A stretch of 33,384 nucleotides of DNA from an uncultured Ruminococcus sp. (GCA_947177205.1 CAMWTO010000008.1:1-33384); one strand, 5' to 3'; positions 17,716 to 24,139 are shown, counted from the first letter of the stretch. Made by a program: numbers and translations. Notes: generated by a model not told the origin, from the letters alone.

Positions 17716-18436
17716 TGCAGAAAAAATTTGGTGCAAACTGATCTCTGCCGGTATGACAAAAGCCGGAGCTGCCGGACTGATGGGGAATTTGGAAGCAGAG
17801 TCTGCTTTAAATTCAAAAAATTTACAAAACAGCTACGAAAAAAGCCTGGGCTATACGGACGAAAGCTACACCAAAGCCGTCGATACTGGCACATATGCCA
17901 ATTTTGCGAAAGATTGTGCAGGCTATGGCTTGGCACAGTGGACGTACTGGACAAGGAAGCAAGCTCTGCTGTCTTACGCCAAATCTTGCAACAAATCTAT
18001 CGGAGATCTGGACATGCAGCTTGATTTTCTGCTGAAAGAGCTGTCCAAGAGCTATCCTGCTGTGCTGAAAATTCTGAAAACAACGGATAATGTCAAGACA
18101 GCTTCTGACTGTGTGATGTGCCAGTACGAAAGCCCAGCGGACACTTCCACAACTGCCAGATCAAATCGTGCGGCACTCGGACAGAAGTATTATGACATGT
18201 TTGCAAGCAGAACTGTTACAGGAACAGCAACAAAGAGCATTTCTGAAATCGCACAGGAAGTGCTTGCCGGACTGTGGGGAGACGGTTCTGAGAGAAAAGA
18301 AAAGCTGATCTATGCCGGATATGATTATGATATGATTCAGACGGAAGTTAATAAACTCCTGAATGAAAAACTCGGAAAATATTTTTCTATTAGTGTAGAT
18401 GGCAAGATGTATGCTGGAATACTGCAAGAAATGTAA
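17708..18436 (+). CDS. Endolysin: lysozyme-like domain plus Cpl-7 cell wall binding domain
   Basis: I choose ATG at 17708 (TAAGGAG 10 nt upstream) over the track's ATG at 17699, which is only 2 nt from the binding site. The N-terminal region GAAGLMGNLEAESALNSKN carries the likely catalytic Glu of the phage_lysozyme2 family, with CAGYGLAQWTYWTRKQALL behind it. Residues about 178-218 (ISEIAQEVLAGLWGDGSERK, AGYDYDMIQTEVNKLL) are one Cpl-7 (CW_7) repeat, which binds muropeptide. It overlaps the holin by 8 nt. Confidence 0.92.
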   Translation: MTNAEKIWCKLISAGMTKAGAAGLMGNLEAESALNSKNLQNSYEKSLGYTDESYTKAVDTGTYANFAKDCAGYGLAQWTYWTRKQALLSYAKSCNKSIGDLDMQLDFLLKELSKSYPAVLKILKTTDNVKTASDCVMCQYESPADTSTTARSNRAALGQKYYDMFASRTVTGTATKSISEIAQEVLAGLWGDGSERKEKLIYAGYDYDMIQTEVNKLLNEKLGKYFSISVDGKMYAGILQEM

Positions 18437-18452
18437 AAATATTGAAAAATAG

Positions 18453-18480
18453 AATGCCCTAGCAATCTGCAAGGGCATTT
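18453..18480. terminator. Bidirectional terminator between converging operons
   Basis: AATGCCCT (18453..18460) pairs with AGGGCATT (18472..18479) across an 11-nt loop. It sits between the end of the rightward late operon and the leftward maintenance operon. The T tract is short, so strength is uncertain. Confidence 0.55.
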
Positions 18481-18489
18481 CATCAATCG

Positions 18490-18726
18490 CTAAATCAAAT
18501 AAATTCCGTCATCCGCAACAATCACGGATGAATCAATAATTGGTATAGAATTGTTTTCACATTTTTTGCTTTCATTATCATCATGCAAATCAGGCATAAA
18601 CGAACACCGTCCATAATCGTAGCAGGATTTGCAATTCTCAAAACATATTCCTTCGTACCCGTCATCATCGTTGTCAAGTTCATGTTCTGCAATCCGTTGT
18701 TGCATCAATTCGTCAAATTCTGACAT
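18490..18726 (-). CDS. Small acidic cysteine-rich protein, unknown
   Basis: The best start is ATG at 18726 after TTTGGAGGTGGACAT; the track start adds 15 unlikely residues. The 78-residue product (MSEFDELMQQRIAEHELDND) is very acidic and has a Cys cluster CFENCKSCYDYGRC that could bind a metal. It follows the serine recombinase gene by 34 nt on the same strand, probably in one transcript. I do not recognise the family; a recombination accessory or regulatory role would be a guess. Confidence 0.7.
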   Translation of the reverse strand: MSEFDELMQQRIAEHELDNDDDGYEGICFENCKSCYDYGRCSFMPDLHDDNESKKCENNSIPIIDSSVIVADDGIYLI

Positions 18727-18760
18727 ATGTCCACCTCCAAAGCTAAAATTCAAAAATAGT

Positions 18761-19339
18761 TTACAGACCATATTCCTTAACTTTCCTGTAGAACCTGTTT
18801 GGCTTCATGCCGAGTTTCTGCATGGTTCTTTTCGCCGTCTGCTTTCCCTCACGCCACAGTTTACACTCCATCTGTAAAGCTGTCAGATCAACTGGAATTG
18901 GTTGCCGTCCTTTGTACTTACCGGCTGCCTTTGCAATGGCAATACCTTCACGCTGACGCTCTCGAAGTGTTTCACGTTCCAACTCTGCCAATCCTGCGAA
19001 CACAGTTAGGATAAATCTGCCCTGTGGTGTAGTAGTATCAAGTTGCTCTCTCAGACTAATGATTTCCACGCCTTTCCCTTGAAGTTCATCCACAAGCCGG
19101 AGCATGTCGGCACTACTCCTGGCAAGCCTGGCATACTCACTGACTACCAGGACATCCCCATCACGAACATAGTCCAACATTTTCTTTAGCTCCGGACGGT
19201 CAGTGTTCTTGCCACTACACTTATCAATGAAGATCTTATGCATTGGTTTGCCAAAATTTTCTAATGCTTTCAGTTGTCTGGCTTCATTCTGGTCGACACT
19301 GGATACCCGAACATAGCCTATGTATGTTTTTTCTTTCAT
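18761..19339 (-). CDS. Small serine recombinase (resolvase/invertase family)
   Basis: I choose ATG at 19339 after GGTGAG; the upstream ATG at 19366 lies right against the -10 box. The 192-residue protein has the catalytic serine motif GYVRVSS (S13), VSEYARLARSSADM and LAGLAELER-type helix E, then a short helix-turn-helix C-terminus ending NRFYRKVKEYGL. The length fits Tn3/Hin-type resolvases, not large serine integrases. Such enzymes resolve multimers or invert DNA. Position beside an iteron-like origin suggests dimer resolution of an episomal form; no invertible segment is obvious. Confidence 0.93.
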   Translation of the reverse strand: MKEKTYIGYVRVSSVDQNEARQLKALENFGKPMHKIFIDKCSGKNTDRPELKKMLDYVRDGDVLVVSEYARLARSSADMLRLVDELQGKGVEIISLREQLDTTTPQGRFILTVFAGLAELERETLRERQREGIAIAKAAGKYKGRQPIPVDLTALQMECKLWREGKQTAKRTMQKLGMKPNRFYRKVKEYGL

Positions 19340-19372
19340 GGACTCACCAACCCTCAGTTTTTTCATAATATA

Positions 19373-19401
19373 AGTCTAACATATTTCAAAATATATGTCA
19401 A
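19373..19401 (-). promoter_or_regulatory. Promoter of the serine recombinase operon
   Basis: On the minus strand TTGACA (19401..19396) is followed after 17 nt by TAGACT (19378..19373). The spacer holds an inverted repeat CATAT..ATATG, a possible self-binding operator of the recombinase. Confidence 0.65.
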
Positions 19402-19482
19402 TAGGAAACCTCAACTTATATAAAATGATAATCAAAAAATTTGTGGGGTCTACACAAATAGCACACGAAAGAGCTATTGATT

Positions 19483-19510
19483 AAAAAGTTGATACATATA
19501 TCAACTTTTT
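19483..19510. terminator. Hairpin AAAAAGTTGATA..TATCAACTTTTT (terminator or operator)
   Basis: A 12-bp perfect stem with a CATA loop is flanked by A on the left and T on the right, so it can terminate transcripts on either strand. A near copy with a different centre is at 30415..30446. It would separate the origin region from the recombinase promoter. Confidence 0.6.
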
Positions 19511-19540
19511 TCGTTGTAAGTAAAGATGACAAGGAAATAT

Positions 19541-19995
19541 AAGGGTTGACAGATCAATTTTTATCTGACAACCATTGAAAACAAGTAATTTAGCCAAATT
19601 TTATGTAAAAAAAGAAAAAGTTGACAGATCAATTTTTTTATCCGGCAACCTCTAAAACACGTATTTAAGCCAAAATTTTAAAAAGTTGACAGATGTAGAC
19701 AAATTTTCTTTAAGAGTATAAAAAATACACGACAATCTCTAGAGATCGTCGTGTATTTTTATATTTTTTCTTATTTTACAAAGAGATCTGTCAACCTTTT
19801 AATATAAACGGCTTATTTACGTCTTTTAGAGGTTGACAGATCTAAAATTTACATCTGTCAACCTCTATGTGTAAAATGGCTTATTTACGTCTTTTAAAGG
19901 TTGACAGATTACATCTGACAACCCTATAATTTATCTGTCAACCTTTTGCTTTTTTTCAAAAAAAGTTGTCAGATGTAAATTACATCTGACAACCG
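19541..19995. repeat. Iteron array, candidate replication origin
   Basis: The decamer GTTGACAGAT or its complement ATCTGtCAAC occurs 13 times. Forward copies start at 19545, 19620, 19685, 19832, 19900 and 19965. Reverse copies start at 19563, 19640 (degenerate), 19786, 19853, 19913, 19933 and 19984. Most form short inverted pairs 3-11 nt apart. Longer units that add a roughly 22-nt spacer (GGCTTATTTACGTCTTTTAG) appear twice on the right and twice mirrored on the left. The centre is the palindrome at 19721..19760. No gene fits. The array lies directly downstream of the primase-helicase gene, so I infer an origin bound by that protein. Confidence 0.75.
19721..19760. repeat. 40-bp near-perfect palindrome at the centre of the iteron array
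   Basis: Arms of 20 bp (AAAAATACACGACAATCTCT and its complement) match except for one pair (19734/19747). It is the symmetry axis of the surrounding repeats. It could be a cruciform or initiation site, or a bidirectional terminator, since A and T runs flank the stem. Confidence 0.75.
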
Positions 19996-20017
19996 CCTAA
20001 CAACTGTAAGATTTTGA

Positions 20018-21883
20018 TTAATACTTTATGAATGGAAGTTCTCTTAATCTAATTACTTGTCCATGCTGTTTCTTTTTTATTTCCGGTATTCCTAATTTTG
20101 CTAATACTCGTCCAATTTGAATGGTACTGTATCTCATTAATTCGGAATATTCATTTTTAAATTCTGTTGTTGTTACATACCTATATTCTATTTTATTCGG
20201 ATTCATTCTTTCAATTCGTTCAAGAATATCTAATACTTCTGTTTCACCTTTCAATGGCTTTGTAAATTCTAAATTTCGTCTTTCAAGTTCAACTTTTTCA
20301 TCATCGCTCAAACGGAAACATCCGCCAATCGTTTCACCGCTTTCAATTTCAGCTTGTACAATACTATAAATTTGCGCCCAAAACTGCAAGCTGTCGAACG
20401 GAACGATCTGGGTCTCATAGTTCAGAGAAATTCCCTCTTTGATAGGGATTGTTGCGAAGCGTCGGTTGCCTGTTTCGTCAATCAGATATTTTTCATCATT
20501 CACAGTCCCGACGAAGCTTGTACGACGAGGGTACTTCAAAGGAGTTCTTCCATATGGCGCACGGTATTCATCCATAGACTTGGTAAGAAATGCTTTCAGA
20601 CTATCTATGTCTTTTCTCATGGTGCTTCCGATCTCACCAAGTTCCACAATCCAGTTACTTGTTACTTGGATAATATCGTCTTTATTTCTAGTGTCGATTG
20701 TATAGCCTTCACCGAAGTATTGATGATTCATAGCCAGATGTTCAAAAAAGCGTGTTTTAGCAATACCCTGTGCACCCTGAAACACCAGAACAATATCTAA
20801 AGAGAACGGACTTTCGTATTTGTTATACAGTCCTGCGATTGCTTGCATACTCCATTTCCGGAATAAAGTTCGGCTCATGGTGTCTGCTTCATCAATGCCG
20901 AACATCGTATAAATTTCTTCCAGACGGTCTTTCCCATCCCATGCAGTATTTTCAATCATGGTTCTGATGGGATTTACTTTGTTTCTGGTTGCAATGATAT
21001 TTAGAAATTTTGCAATTTTTGTAGAATTGCATCCGGATAATTCAAATTGCAGTTCATTGTAAATTAGATCTGGTGCATTTTCTTTCAGATGCTCTTGGGA
21101 TTCACCTTGAAAACCTGTGAAAATGTAATCCCTCAGAATTTCGTCATATGTGACCGTATAGCCTTTCTGACCCAGGTAGGCAGTCAGATTTTCGATTGTA
21201 AGCGAGCCAGTTCTGTCAACATCATAGTTTGACAGAAATTTTTTTCTCGCTTTTGTCGTCCGTTTCGTAGGTCTTACTGTTTTTGGAACGGCTTTCAGTG
21301 TGTAGTGTTTTGTTTTCTCAATTGCATTAGTCAGGAGCTGTTTGGTCTCGTCTTTGCCTAGAGCCTGCACAATGTCGCTGATGTCACCTTTTTCAGGACA
21401 TTCGTCCCAGATACGTTTTGCTGGGACAATCATTACGGATTCAGCAATCGGATGGACATTTTTCGCAATAAATTCTCCATACGCTGTTCCGGTTTCGTCA
21501 TTATCCGTCAGGATCATGATTGCTTTTCCGTGCAGATCCTGATTATATAAATCGGCGTTCCATCCAGATTGCCGTCCACCACTGGAAGTGCAAGTTGCTG
21601 TGAATCCGAAACAGTTTTCAAGCGTTTCTACATCCTTTTCACCCTCAGCGAACCAAACCAGGGGACTTTTGCTTGCACGGAGTTTCTCGGCGTGGTATAA
21701 CGGCATTTTCATGCCATTCAGTCCTGTGGTCTTTCTTCCAGTCTTTTGATCAATGGAATACCAGTACGTCTTTTTCTCACCGTCCGGAAGCTTTGTAATG
21801 TGTTTTTCAGCCAGTACAGCTCCGTTTCTATCTTTATAGACATGGATTCGTTTCACGCCCTGGTTGTTGAAATTATTTTCCAT
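20018..21883 (-). CDS. TOPRIM-VapE/VirE primase-helicase (replication initiator)
   Basis: The 621-residue protein starts with a TOPRIM-type region: WFAEGEKDVETLENCFG near 78 and the acidic motif IMILTDNDETGTAY near 125. The second half is a VirE/VapE superfamily-3-like ATPase with Walker A VFQGAQGIAKTRFF near 370, Walker B WIVELGEIG and a TGNRRFATIPI arginine motif. This architecture is common in phage and satellite replication proteins that unwind and prime at an adjacent origin. AAAGGAG is 11 nt before ATG. The gene lies behind the repressor in the leftward transcript, and its leader overlaps a predicted antisense RNA. Confidence 0.9.
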   Translation of the reverse strand: MENNFNNQGVKRIHVYKDRNGAVLAEKHITKLPDGEKKTYWYSIDQKTGRKTTGLNGMKMPLYHAEKLRASKSPLVWFAEGEKDVETLENCFGFTATCTSSGGRQSGWNADLYNQDLHGKAIMILTDNDETGTAYGEFIAKNVHPIAESVMIVPAKRIWDECPEKGDISDIVQALGKDETKQLLTNAIEKTKHYTLKAVPKTVRPTKRTTKARKKFLSNYDVDRTGSLTIENLTAYLGQKGYTVTYDEILRDYIFTGFQGESQEHLKENAPDLIYNELQFELSGCNSTKIAKFLNIIATRNKVNPIRTMIENTAWDGKDRLEEIYTMFGIDEADTMSRTLFRKWSMQAIAGLYNKYESPFSLDIVLVFQGAQGIAKTRFFEHLAMNHQYFGEGYTIDTRNKDDIIQVTSNWIVELGEIGSTMRKDIDSLKAFLTKSMDEYRAPYGRTPLKYPRRTSFVGTVNDEKYLIDETGNRRFATIPIKEGISLNYETQIVPFDSLQFWAQIYSIVQAEIESGETIGGCFRLSDDEKVELERRNLEFTKPLKGETEVLDILERIERMNPNKIEYRYVTTTEFKNEYSELMRYSTIQIGRVLAKLGIPEIKKKQHGQVIRLRELPFIKY

Positions 21884-21906
21884 GAAAATTTTTTCTCCTT
21901 TTTATC

Positions 21907-21935
21907 TTGATTTTATTCGGAGAATATGTTATAAT
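21907..21935 (+). promoter_or_regulatory. Consensus promoter for an antisense RNA
   Basis: TTGATT (21907..21912), a 17-nt spacer and a perfect TATAAT (21930..21935), pointing rightward and so opposite to the primase gene. No coding sequence lies in this direction before the terminator at 22015. Confidence 0.72.
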
Positions 21936-21980
21936 AACACTGTCATATTGAGTTGGTGTTATTATACATCTTCTCCGAAT
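21915..21980 (-). promoter_or_regulatory. Leader inverted repeat of the primase mRNA (candidate translation switch)
   Basis: In the leftward transcript ATTCGGAGAA...TATAATAACAC pairs with GTGTTATTATA...TTCTCCGAAT, about 22 paired bases around a 15-nt loop. The 3' arm UUCUCC is also complementary to the GGAGAA of the primase ribosome binding site (21898..21893). The 5' arm lies inside the region covered by the predicted antisense RNA, so pairing could switch the binding site between open and closed. Confidence 0.6.
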
Positions 21981-22015
21981 CCGTTCAGTGTTGGTCTCAC
22001 TGGGCGGATTTTTTT
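21942..22015 (+). ncRNA. Predicted antisense RNA to the primase-helicase leader, about 74 nt
   Basis: It would start about 7 nt after the TATAAT and end in a strong intrinsic terminator: AATCCGTTCAGTG (21978..21990) pairs with CACTGGGCGGATT (21998..22010), including two G-U pairs, followed by a T run to 22015. The 7-nt loop TTGGTCT contains a YUNR U-turn motif, which is typical of plasmid copy-number antisense RNAs. It is complementary to the mRNA between repressor stop and primase start. No such RNA is recalled for this phage type; existence is predicted from signals only. Confidence 0.65.
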
Positions 22016-22043
22016 GTTTACTTTCTTTTGCGTCGATAGATTT

Positions 22044-22559
22044 TTATGCTGTTTCTCTGCGTTTAGCCTCTTCATCACATTTGCGACGCTCCAATTCTTC
22101 GCCGACCGTGCCACAATATTCCATTGGGCTTTCATTTGTAGTTTGCTGGATTTGCAATTCAGATGCGTGCGGATTTGATTCATTTTGTTTAACTGTTTCT
22201 TCGATGGTTCTAACAAATTTTTCACGTTCCGTAGGGCTGATAGCAATATAGGCTTGAACAATTGCTTTTTCTAATTCCGTAAGATTAAACTCTTGTGCCA
22301 GTCGTGTTAATATATCTGGCTCTTCCATCTTTTTTATTCCCAGAAGACAATCTATCGAGACATTATAAAAATTTGCAAGAATAATTAATGCGTCTATTGT
22401 TGGGTCAGCTTCACCATGTTCGTATTTTAAGTAGGCTTGTTGTGAAATTCCTAAGATGTCAGCAATAGTAGATTGCTTTACATTTCTTTTTTTTCTTAAC
22501 TCAAGGAGAATGTCTCCCCGTTTTTGCATTGCTTCTTTGTCTTTCTTTACCTTTGGCAT
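22044..22559 (-). CDS. CI-like repressor (Xre-family helix-turn-helix)
   Basis: The 171-residue protein has a clear HTH_3 domain at about 15-70 (LLELRKKRNVKQSTIADILGISQQAYLKYEHGEADPTIDAL), then a helical and charged C-terminal part with no LexA-type peptidase motifs. AGGAGGTGAG precedes the start. It is transcribed divergently from the early operon, with AAAAGTTGT half-sites over both promoters, so it should be the lysogeny repressor. The primase gene lies 160 bp downstream on the same strand with no terminator seen between them in that direction. Confidence 0.88.
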   Translation of the reverse strand: MPKVKKDKEAMQKRGDILLELRKKRNVKQSTIADILGISQQAYLKYEHGEADPTIDALIILANFYNVSIDCLLGIKKMEEPDILTRLAQEFNLTELEKAIVQAYIAISPTEREKFVRTIEETVKQNESNPHASELQIQQTTNESPMEYCGTVGEELERRKCDEEAKRRETA

Positions 22560-22588
22560 GTACTCACCTCCTCTCTCTGTTTATTTTT

Positions 22589-22617
22589 ATTATATCACTA
22601 AAAGTTAATTATGTCAA
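22589..22617 (-). promoter_or_regulatory. Repressor (maintenance operon) promoter
   Basis: On the minus strand TTGACA (22617..22612), 17-nt spacer and TATAAT (22594..22589), a full consensus promoter. The spacer contains a TTAACTTTTAGTGATA half-site, so the repressor probably controls itself. Confidence 0.85.
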
Positions 22618-22746
22618 TATAAAGTTGTATAAAATTTATTTTTATCCTTAAAAGTTGTCAGTTTTTCACAAATAACAACTTTATTTTTAGTTAAATCTCT
22701 AAAAGTTGTTTTATGCTATTGACATATACAACTTTTTGTGATAGTA
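22593..22746. promoter_or_regulatory. Operator region with repeated AAAAGTTGT half-sites
   Basis: Half-sites resembling TATCnCTAAAAGTTGT occur near 22594, 22620, 22645 and 22696 on the plus strand, and as ACAACTTT(TT) near 22675 and 22729 on the other orientation. Two of them fall in the spacers of the divergent promoters, one in each. This is a multi-site lysis/lysogeny switch. Confidence 0.68.
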
Positions 22747-22747
22747 T
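22719..22747 (+). promoter_or_regulatory. Early (lytic) rightward promoter
   Basis: TTGACA (22719..22724), 17-nt spacer and TAGTAT (22742..22747). The spacer carries ACAACTTTTTGTGATA, the same half-site as in the repressor promoter. It should drive the rightward early operon. Confidence 0.8.
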
Positions 22748-22802
22748 ATAACTATAGCAAAGACAACAGCCCAGGCTAAATAAGAGAAAGGGGGGATGTG
22801 CT

Positions 22803-22994
22803 ATGACTTCTGATGAGAAAATTCTGAAAATTGCCGATATTACAGCCGGAACTAACATTGATGCTAAACAACTGGCTACCTTATTGGCAATAATGGGGAA
22901 ACTTAGTCCTTGCGACGTTGCAAAAGTTGTATGGATGGCTATCGGGACGGCGAATACGTTGGGATGTGTAAACGGAGAAAACGGACAGGAATAA
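22803..22994 (+). CDS. Small protein in Cro position, unknown
   Basis: A 63-residue protein (MTSDEKILKIADITAGTNID) starts after AAAGGGGGGATG, the first gene of the early operon and divergent from the repressor. It is helical with a hydrophobic stretch VAKVVWMAIGTAN. I see no clear helix-turn-helix signature, so a Cro role is inferred from position only. Confidence 0.68.
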   Translation: MTSDEKILKIADITAGTNIDAKQLATLLAIMGKLSPCDVAKVVWMAIGTANTLGCVNGENGQE

Positions 22995-23006
22995 AAATTA
23001 AGAACA

Positions 23007-23033
23007 GGTTCTGAGAGGCATCCAGTAAAAAAG
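23007..23033 (+). repeat. Intercistronic repeat GGTTCTGAG.GGCA, copy 1
   Basis: GGTTCTGAGAGGCATCC followed by AGTAAAAAAG. A second copy lies at 25368. Both sit just downstream of the stop codon of a very small gene and just upstream of a hairpin. Confidence 0.5.
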
Positions 23034-23035
23034 AA

Positions 23036-23059
23036 CAGCTCCGGATCATTCCGGAGCTG
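23036..23059 (+). other. Strong 10-bp hairpin upstream of the CRISPR-like repeat
   Basis: CAGCTCCGGA pairs perfectly with TCCGGAGCTG around a TCAT loop. No T run follows, so it looks more like a structural or processing hairpin than a terminator. Confidence 0.7.
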
Positions 23060-23075
23060 CAAAAAGCAAATCTGC

Positions 23076-23107
23076 GTTCCGCCCCTTGTGGGCGTGTGAG
23101 TTGAAAT
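23076..23107 (+). CRISPR. Solitary type I-C-like CRISPR repeat unit
   Basis: The 32-nt unit begins GTTCCGCCCCTTGTGGGCG and ends GTGTGAGTTGAAAT. It has the length, the 3' TTGAAAT handle and the stem register (bases 5-9 with 15-19, CGCCC/GGGCG, 5-nt loop) of type I-C repeats. I see no second copy in the window and no cas genes, so it is not an array. The antisense frame reads ISTHTPTRGGT, a peptide pattern familiar from mis-called ORFs over I-C arrays. Solitary phage repeats can act as RNA anti-CRISPRs; that role is inferred. Confidence 0.68.
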
Positions 23108-23239
23108 GACCATGCTACGTTCAGTTATAAATTGAATGGAATAAGACCATTCACATTGGAACAAGGTCTGACAATTTGGAAAACATTTTTTTATGATATT
23201 CCGATTGATGAGTTATTTTTTCACGAGGTGAAACCATGA
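23108..23239 (+). pseudogene. Truncated duplicate of the downstream Xre-like gene
   Basis: Starting right after the repeat, the frame reads DHATFSYKLNG, then LEQGLTIWKTFFYDIPIDELF and stops at 23239. It is homologous to the C-terminal half of the gene at 23453 (TFSNKLSASIGFSLEQGL). A 23-bp stretch CAAGGTCTGACAATTTGGAA.. is identical in both. The N-terminal helix-turn-helix half is missing and there is no start codon with a binding site. Its stop overlaps the next ATG. Confidence 0.75.
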
Positions 23240-23415
23240 ATGAATCTGAAAAAAGAAAAATAGAAATGCGACTTGAAAAATTGGAGAGCAGCAAGTCAAA
23301 GCTGGACAGGCATGAGTTTGTTATGGATGTTTGCATAGTTGTGCTTACAACTCTGGCAAGCTGTGTGTTGATCACCGAAGCAATTGTTGCTATAGCCGGA
23401 ATTGTATTCAACTAA
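23236..23415 (+). CDS. Small coiled-coil membrane protein, unknown
   Basis: This gene of 59 codons is too short for the track. ATG at 23236 follows CACGAGGTGA. The N-terminal half is charged and helical (NESEKRKIEMRLEKLESSK) and the C-terminal half is one hydrophobic helix (CIVVLTTLASCVLITEAIVAIAG). It overlaps the upstream pseudogene stop by ATGA. A membrane role such as exclusion is possible but not shown. Confidence 0.65.
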   Translation: MNESEKRKIEMRLEKLESSKSKLDRHEFVMDVCIVVLTTLASCVLITEAIVAIAGIVFN

Positions 23416-23452
23416 TCAAACGTGGTAAACCACTGTTTAGGGAGGGATTAAA

Positions 23453-23671
23453 ATGTCTGTAAGACAAAAAATCGTATATCCGACACTGGAGGCGGAAATC
23501 GCACGACGTGGTATTAAAAAATATGAAATTGCCAAATTTTTGGGTATCAGTCCAAGAACTTTTTCAAATAAGCTGAGTGCTTCAATTGGTTTCTCGTTGG
23601 AGCAAGGTCTGACAATTTGGAAAACGTTTTTTAGCGACGTTCCCATTGATGAATTGTTCAGAAAGGAGTGA
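23453..23671 (+). CDS. Small helix-turn-helix regulator
   Basis: The 72-residue protein contains a HTH of the Xre/DUF739 kind (TLEAEIARRGIKKYEIAKFLGISPRTFSNKLS) and a conserved tail FSLEQGLTIWKTFFSDVPIDELF. AGGGAGGGATTAAA precedes ATG. A truncated copy lies upstream at 23108. It probably regulates early genes or works with the repressor. Confidence 0.82.
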   Translation: MSVRQKIVYPTLEAEIARRGIKKYEIAKFLGISPRTFSNKLSASIGFSLEQGLTIWKTFFSDVPIDELFRKE

Positions 23672-23676
23672 AATGT

Positions 23677-23928
23677 GTGGAAGAAACAAGACTCGTAATC
23701 GTCCGCAAGGAGTCAGAAGACTCAAAGAACAACAATGTTACTGTGTACACGAACAATCCCCATGCCGATACAGAGGAGCTGCTTTCGATGTTGACGGCTC
23801 ATGTAGCCTATTTCATCAGGAATATGATGCTGGATCATATGCCGCCCACCGAAGTGGCGAAAATGATTGAAAATGCTGTGAAGATAGCTACTGACCGGCA
23901 TATGGATAGCAAGAAAGGAGCTGAATAA
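23677..23928 (+). CDS. Hypothetical early protein
   Basis: I choose GTG at 23677, 8 nt after AAAGGAG; the track's GTG at 23668 overlaps the binding site. The 83-residue product (VEETRLVIVRKESEDSKNNN ... AYFIRNMMLDHMPPTEVAKM) is mixed beta then helix. The alternative frame ORF (23646..23870) is a shadow. It is followed by AAAGGAGCTG for the next gene. Function unknown. Confidence 0.65.
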   Translation: MEETRLVIVRKESEDSKNNNVTVYTNNPHADTEELLSMLTAHVAYFIRNMMLDHMPPTEVAKMIENAVKIATDRHMDSKKGAE

Positions 23929-23929
23929 C

Positions 23930-24139
23930 ATGCAGGATAAAGCAAAGTTCGTCCAGATGATCGGACAGGCATTGCACGAATGTGCAACCAGAACTGAAGT
24001 CATCAAAGCGGAATACGTTCGGGACGGCTATGAGGAATTTGCAGTCATTACATTCACAGATGATAGTCAGAAGAATGTTTGCATTACTGCTGATAGCTGT
24101 CTGGCAATCATGGGCGACATTTATAAGGCACTGAGGTAG
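23930..24139 (+). CDS. Hypothetical early protein
   Basis: A 69-residue product with helix-beta-beta-helix pattern (AKFVQMIGQALHECATRTEV, EEFAVITFTDDSQKNVCITA, CLAIMGDIYKAL). AAAGGAG is upstream of ATG. It is the last gene before a short gap with a hairpin. Function unknown. Confidence 0.7.
   Translation: MQDKAKFVQMIGQALHECATRTEVIKAEYVRDGYEEFAVITFTDDSQKNVCITADSCLAIMGDIYKALR

Noticed and set aside
21961-21966. Minus-strand TATAAT as a separate primase promoter
   Set aside because: No acceptable -35 box at 16-18 nt (CTGAAC, ACTGAA, CACTGA); read-through from the repressor promoter is more likely.
21962-22261. 99-codon minus-strand ORF overlapping the repressor end
   Set aside because: Out of frame with the repressor, no binding site, basic low-complexity residues; its end covers the antisense RNA region.
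23076-23107. A true CRISPR array
   Set aside because: Only one repeat copy is visible and there are no cas genes, so I report a solitary unit.
22691-23164. 157-codon minus-strand ORF across the early promoter and CRISPR-like repeat
   Set aside because: It runs antisense through promoter, small gene and repeat; the ISTHTPTRGGT segment is only the translated complement of the repeat.
23646-23870. Alternative frame ORF (MCGRNKTRNRPQG)
   Set aside because: The overlapping frame at 23677 has a better-placed start and a more protein-like composition and links to the next gene.
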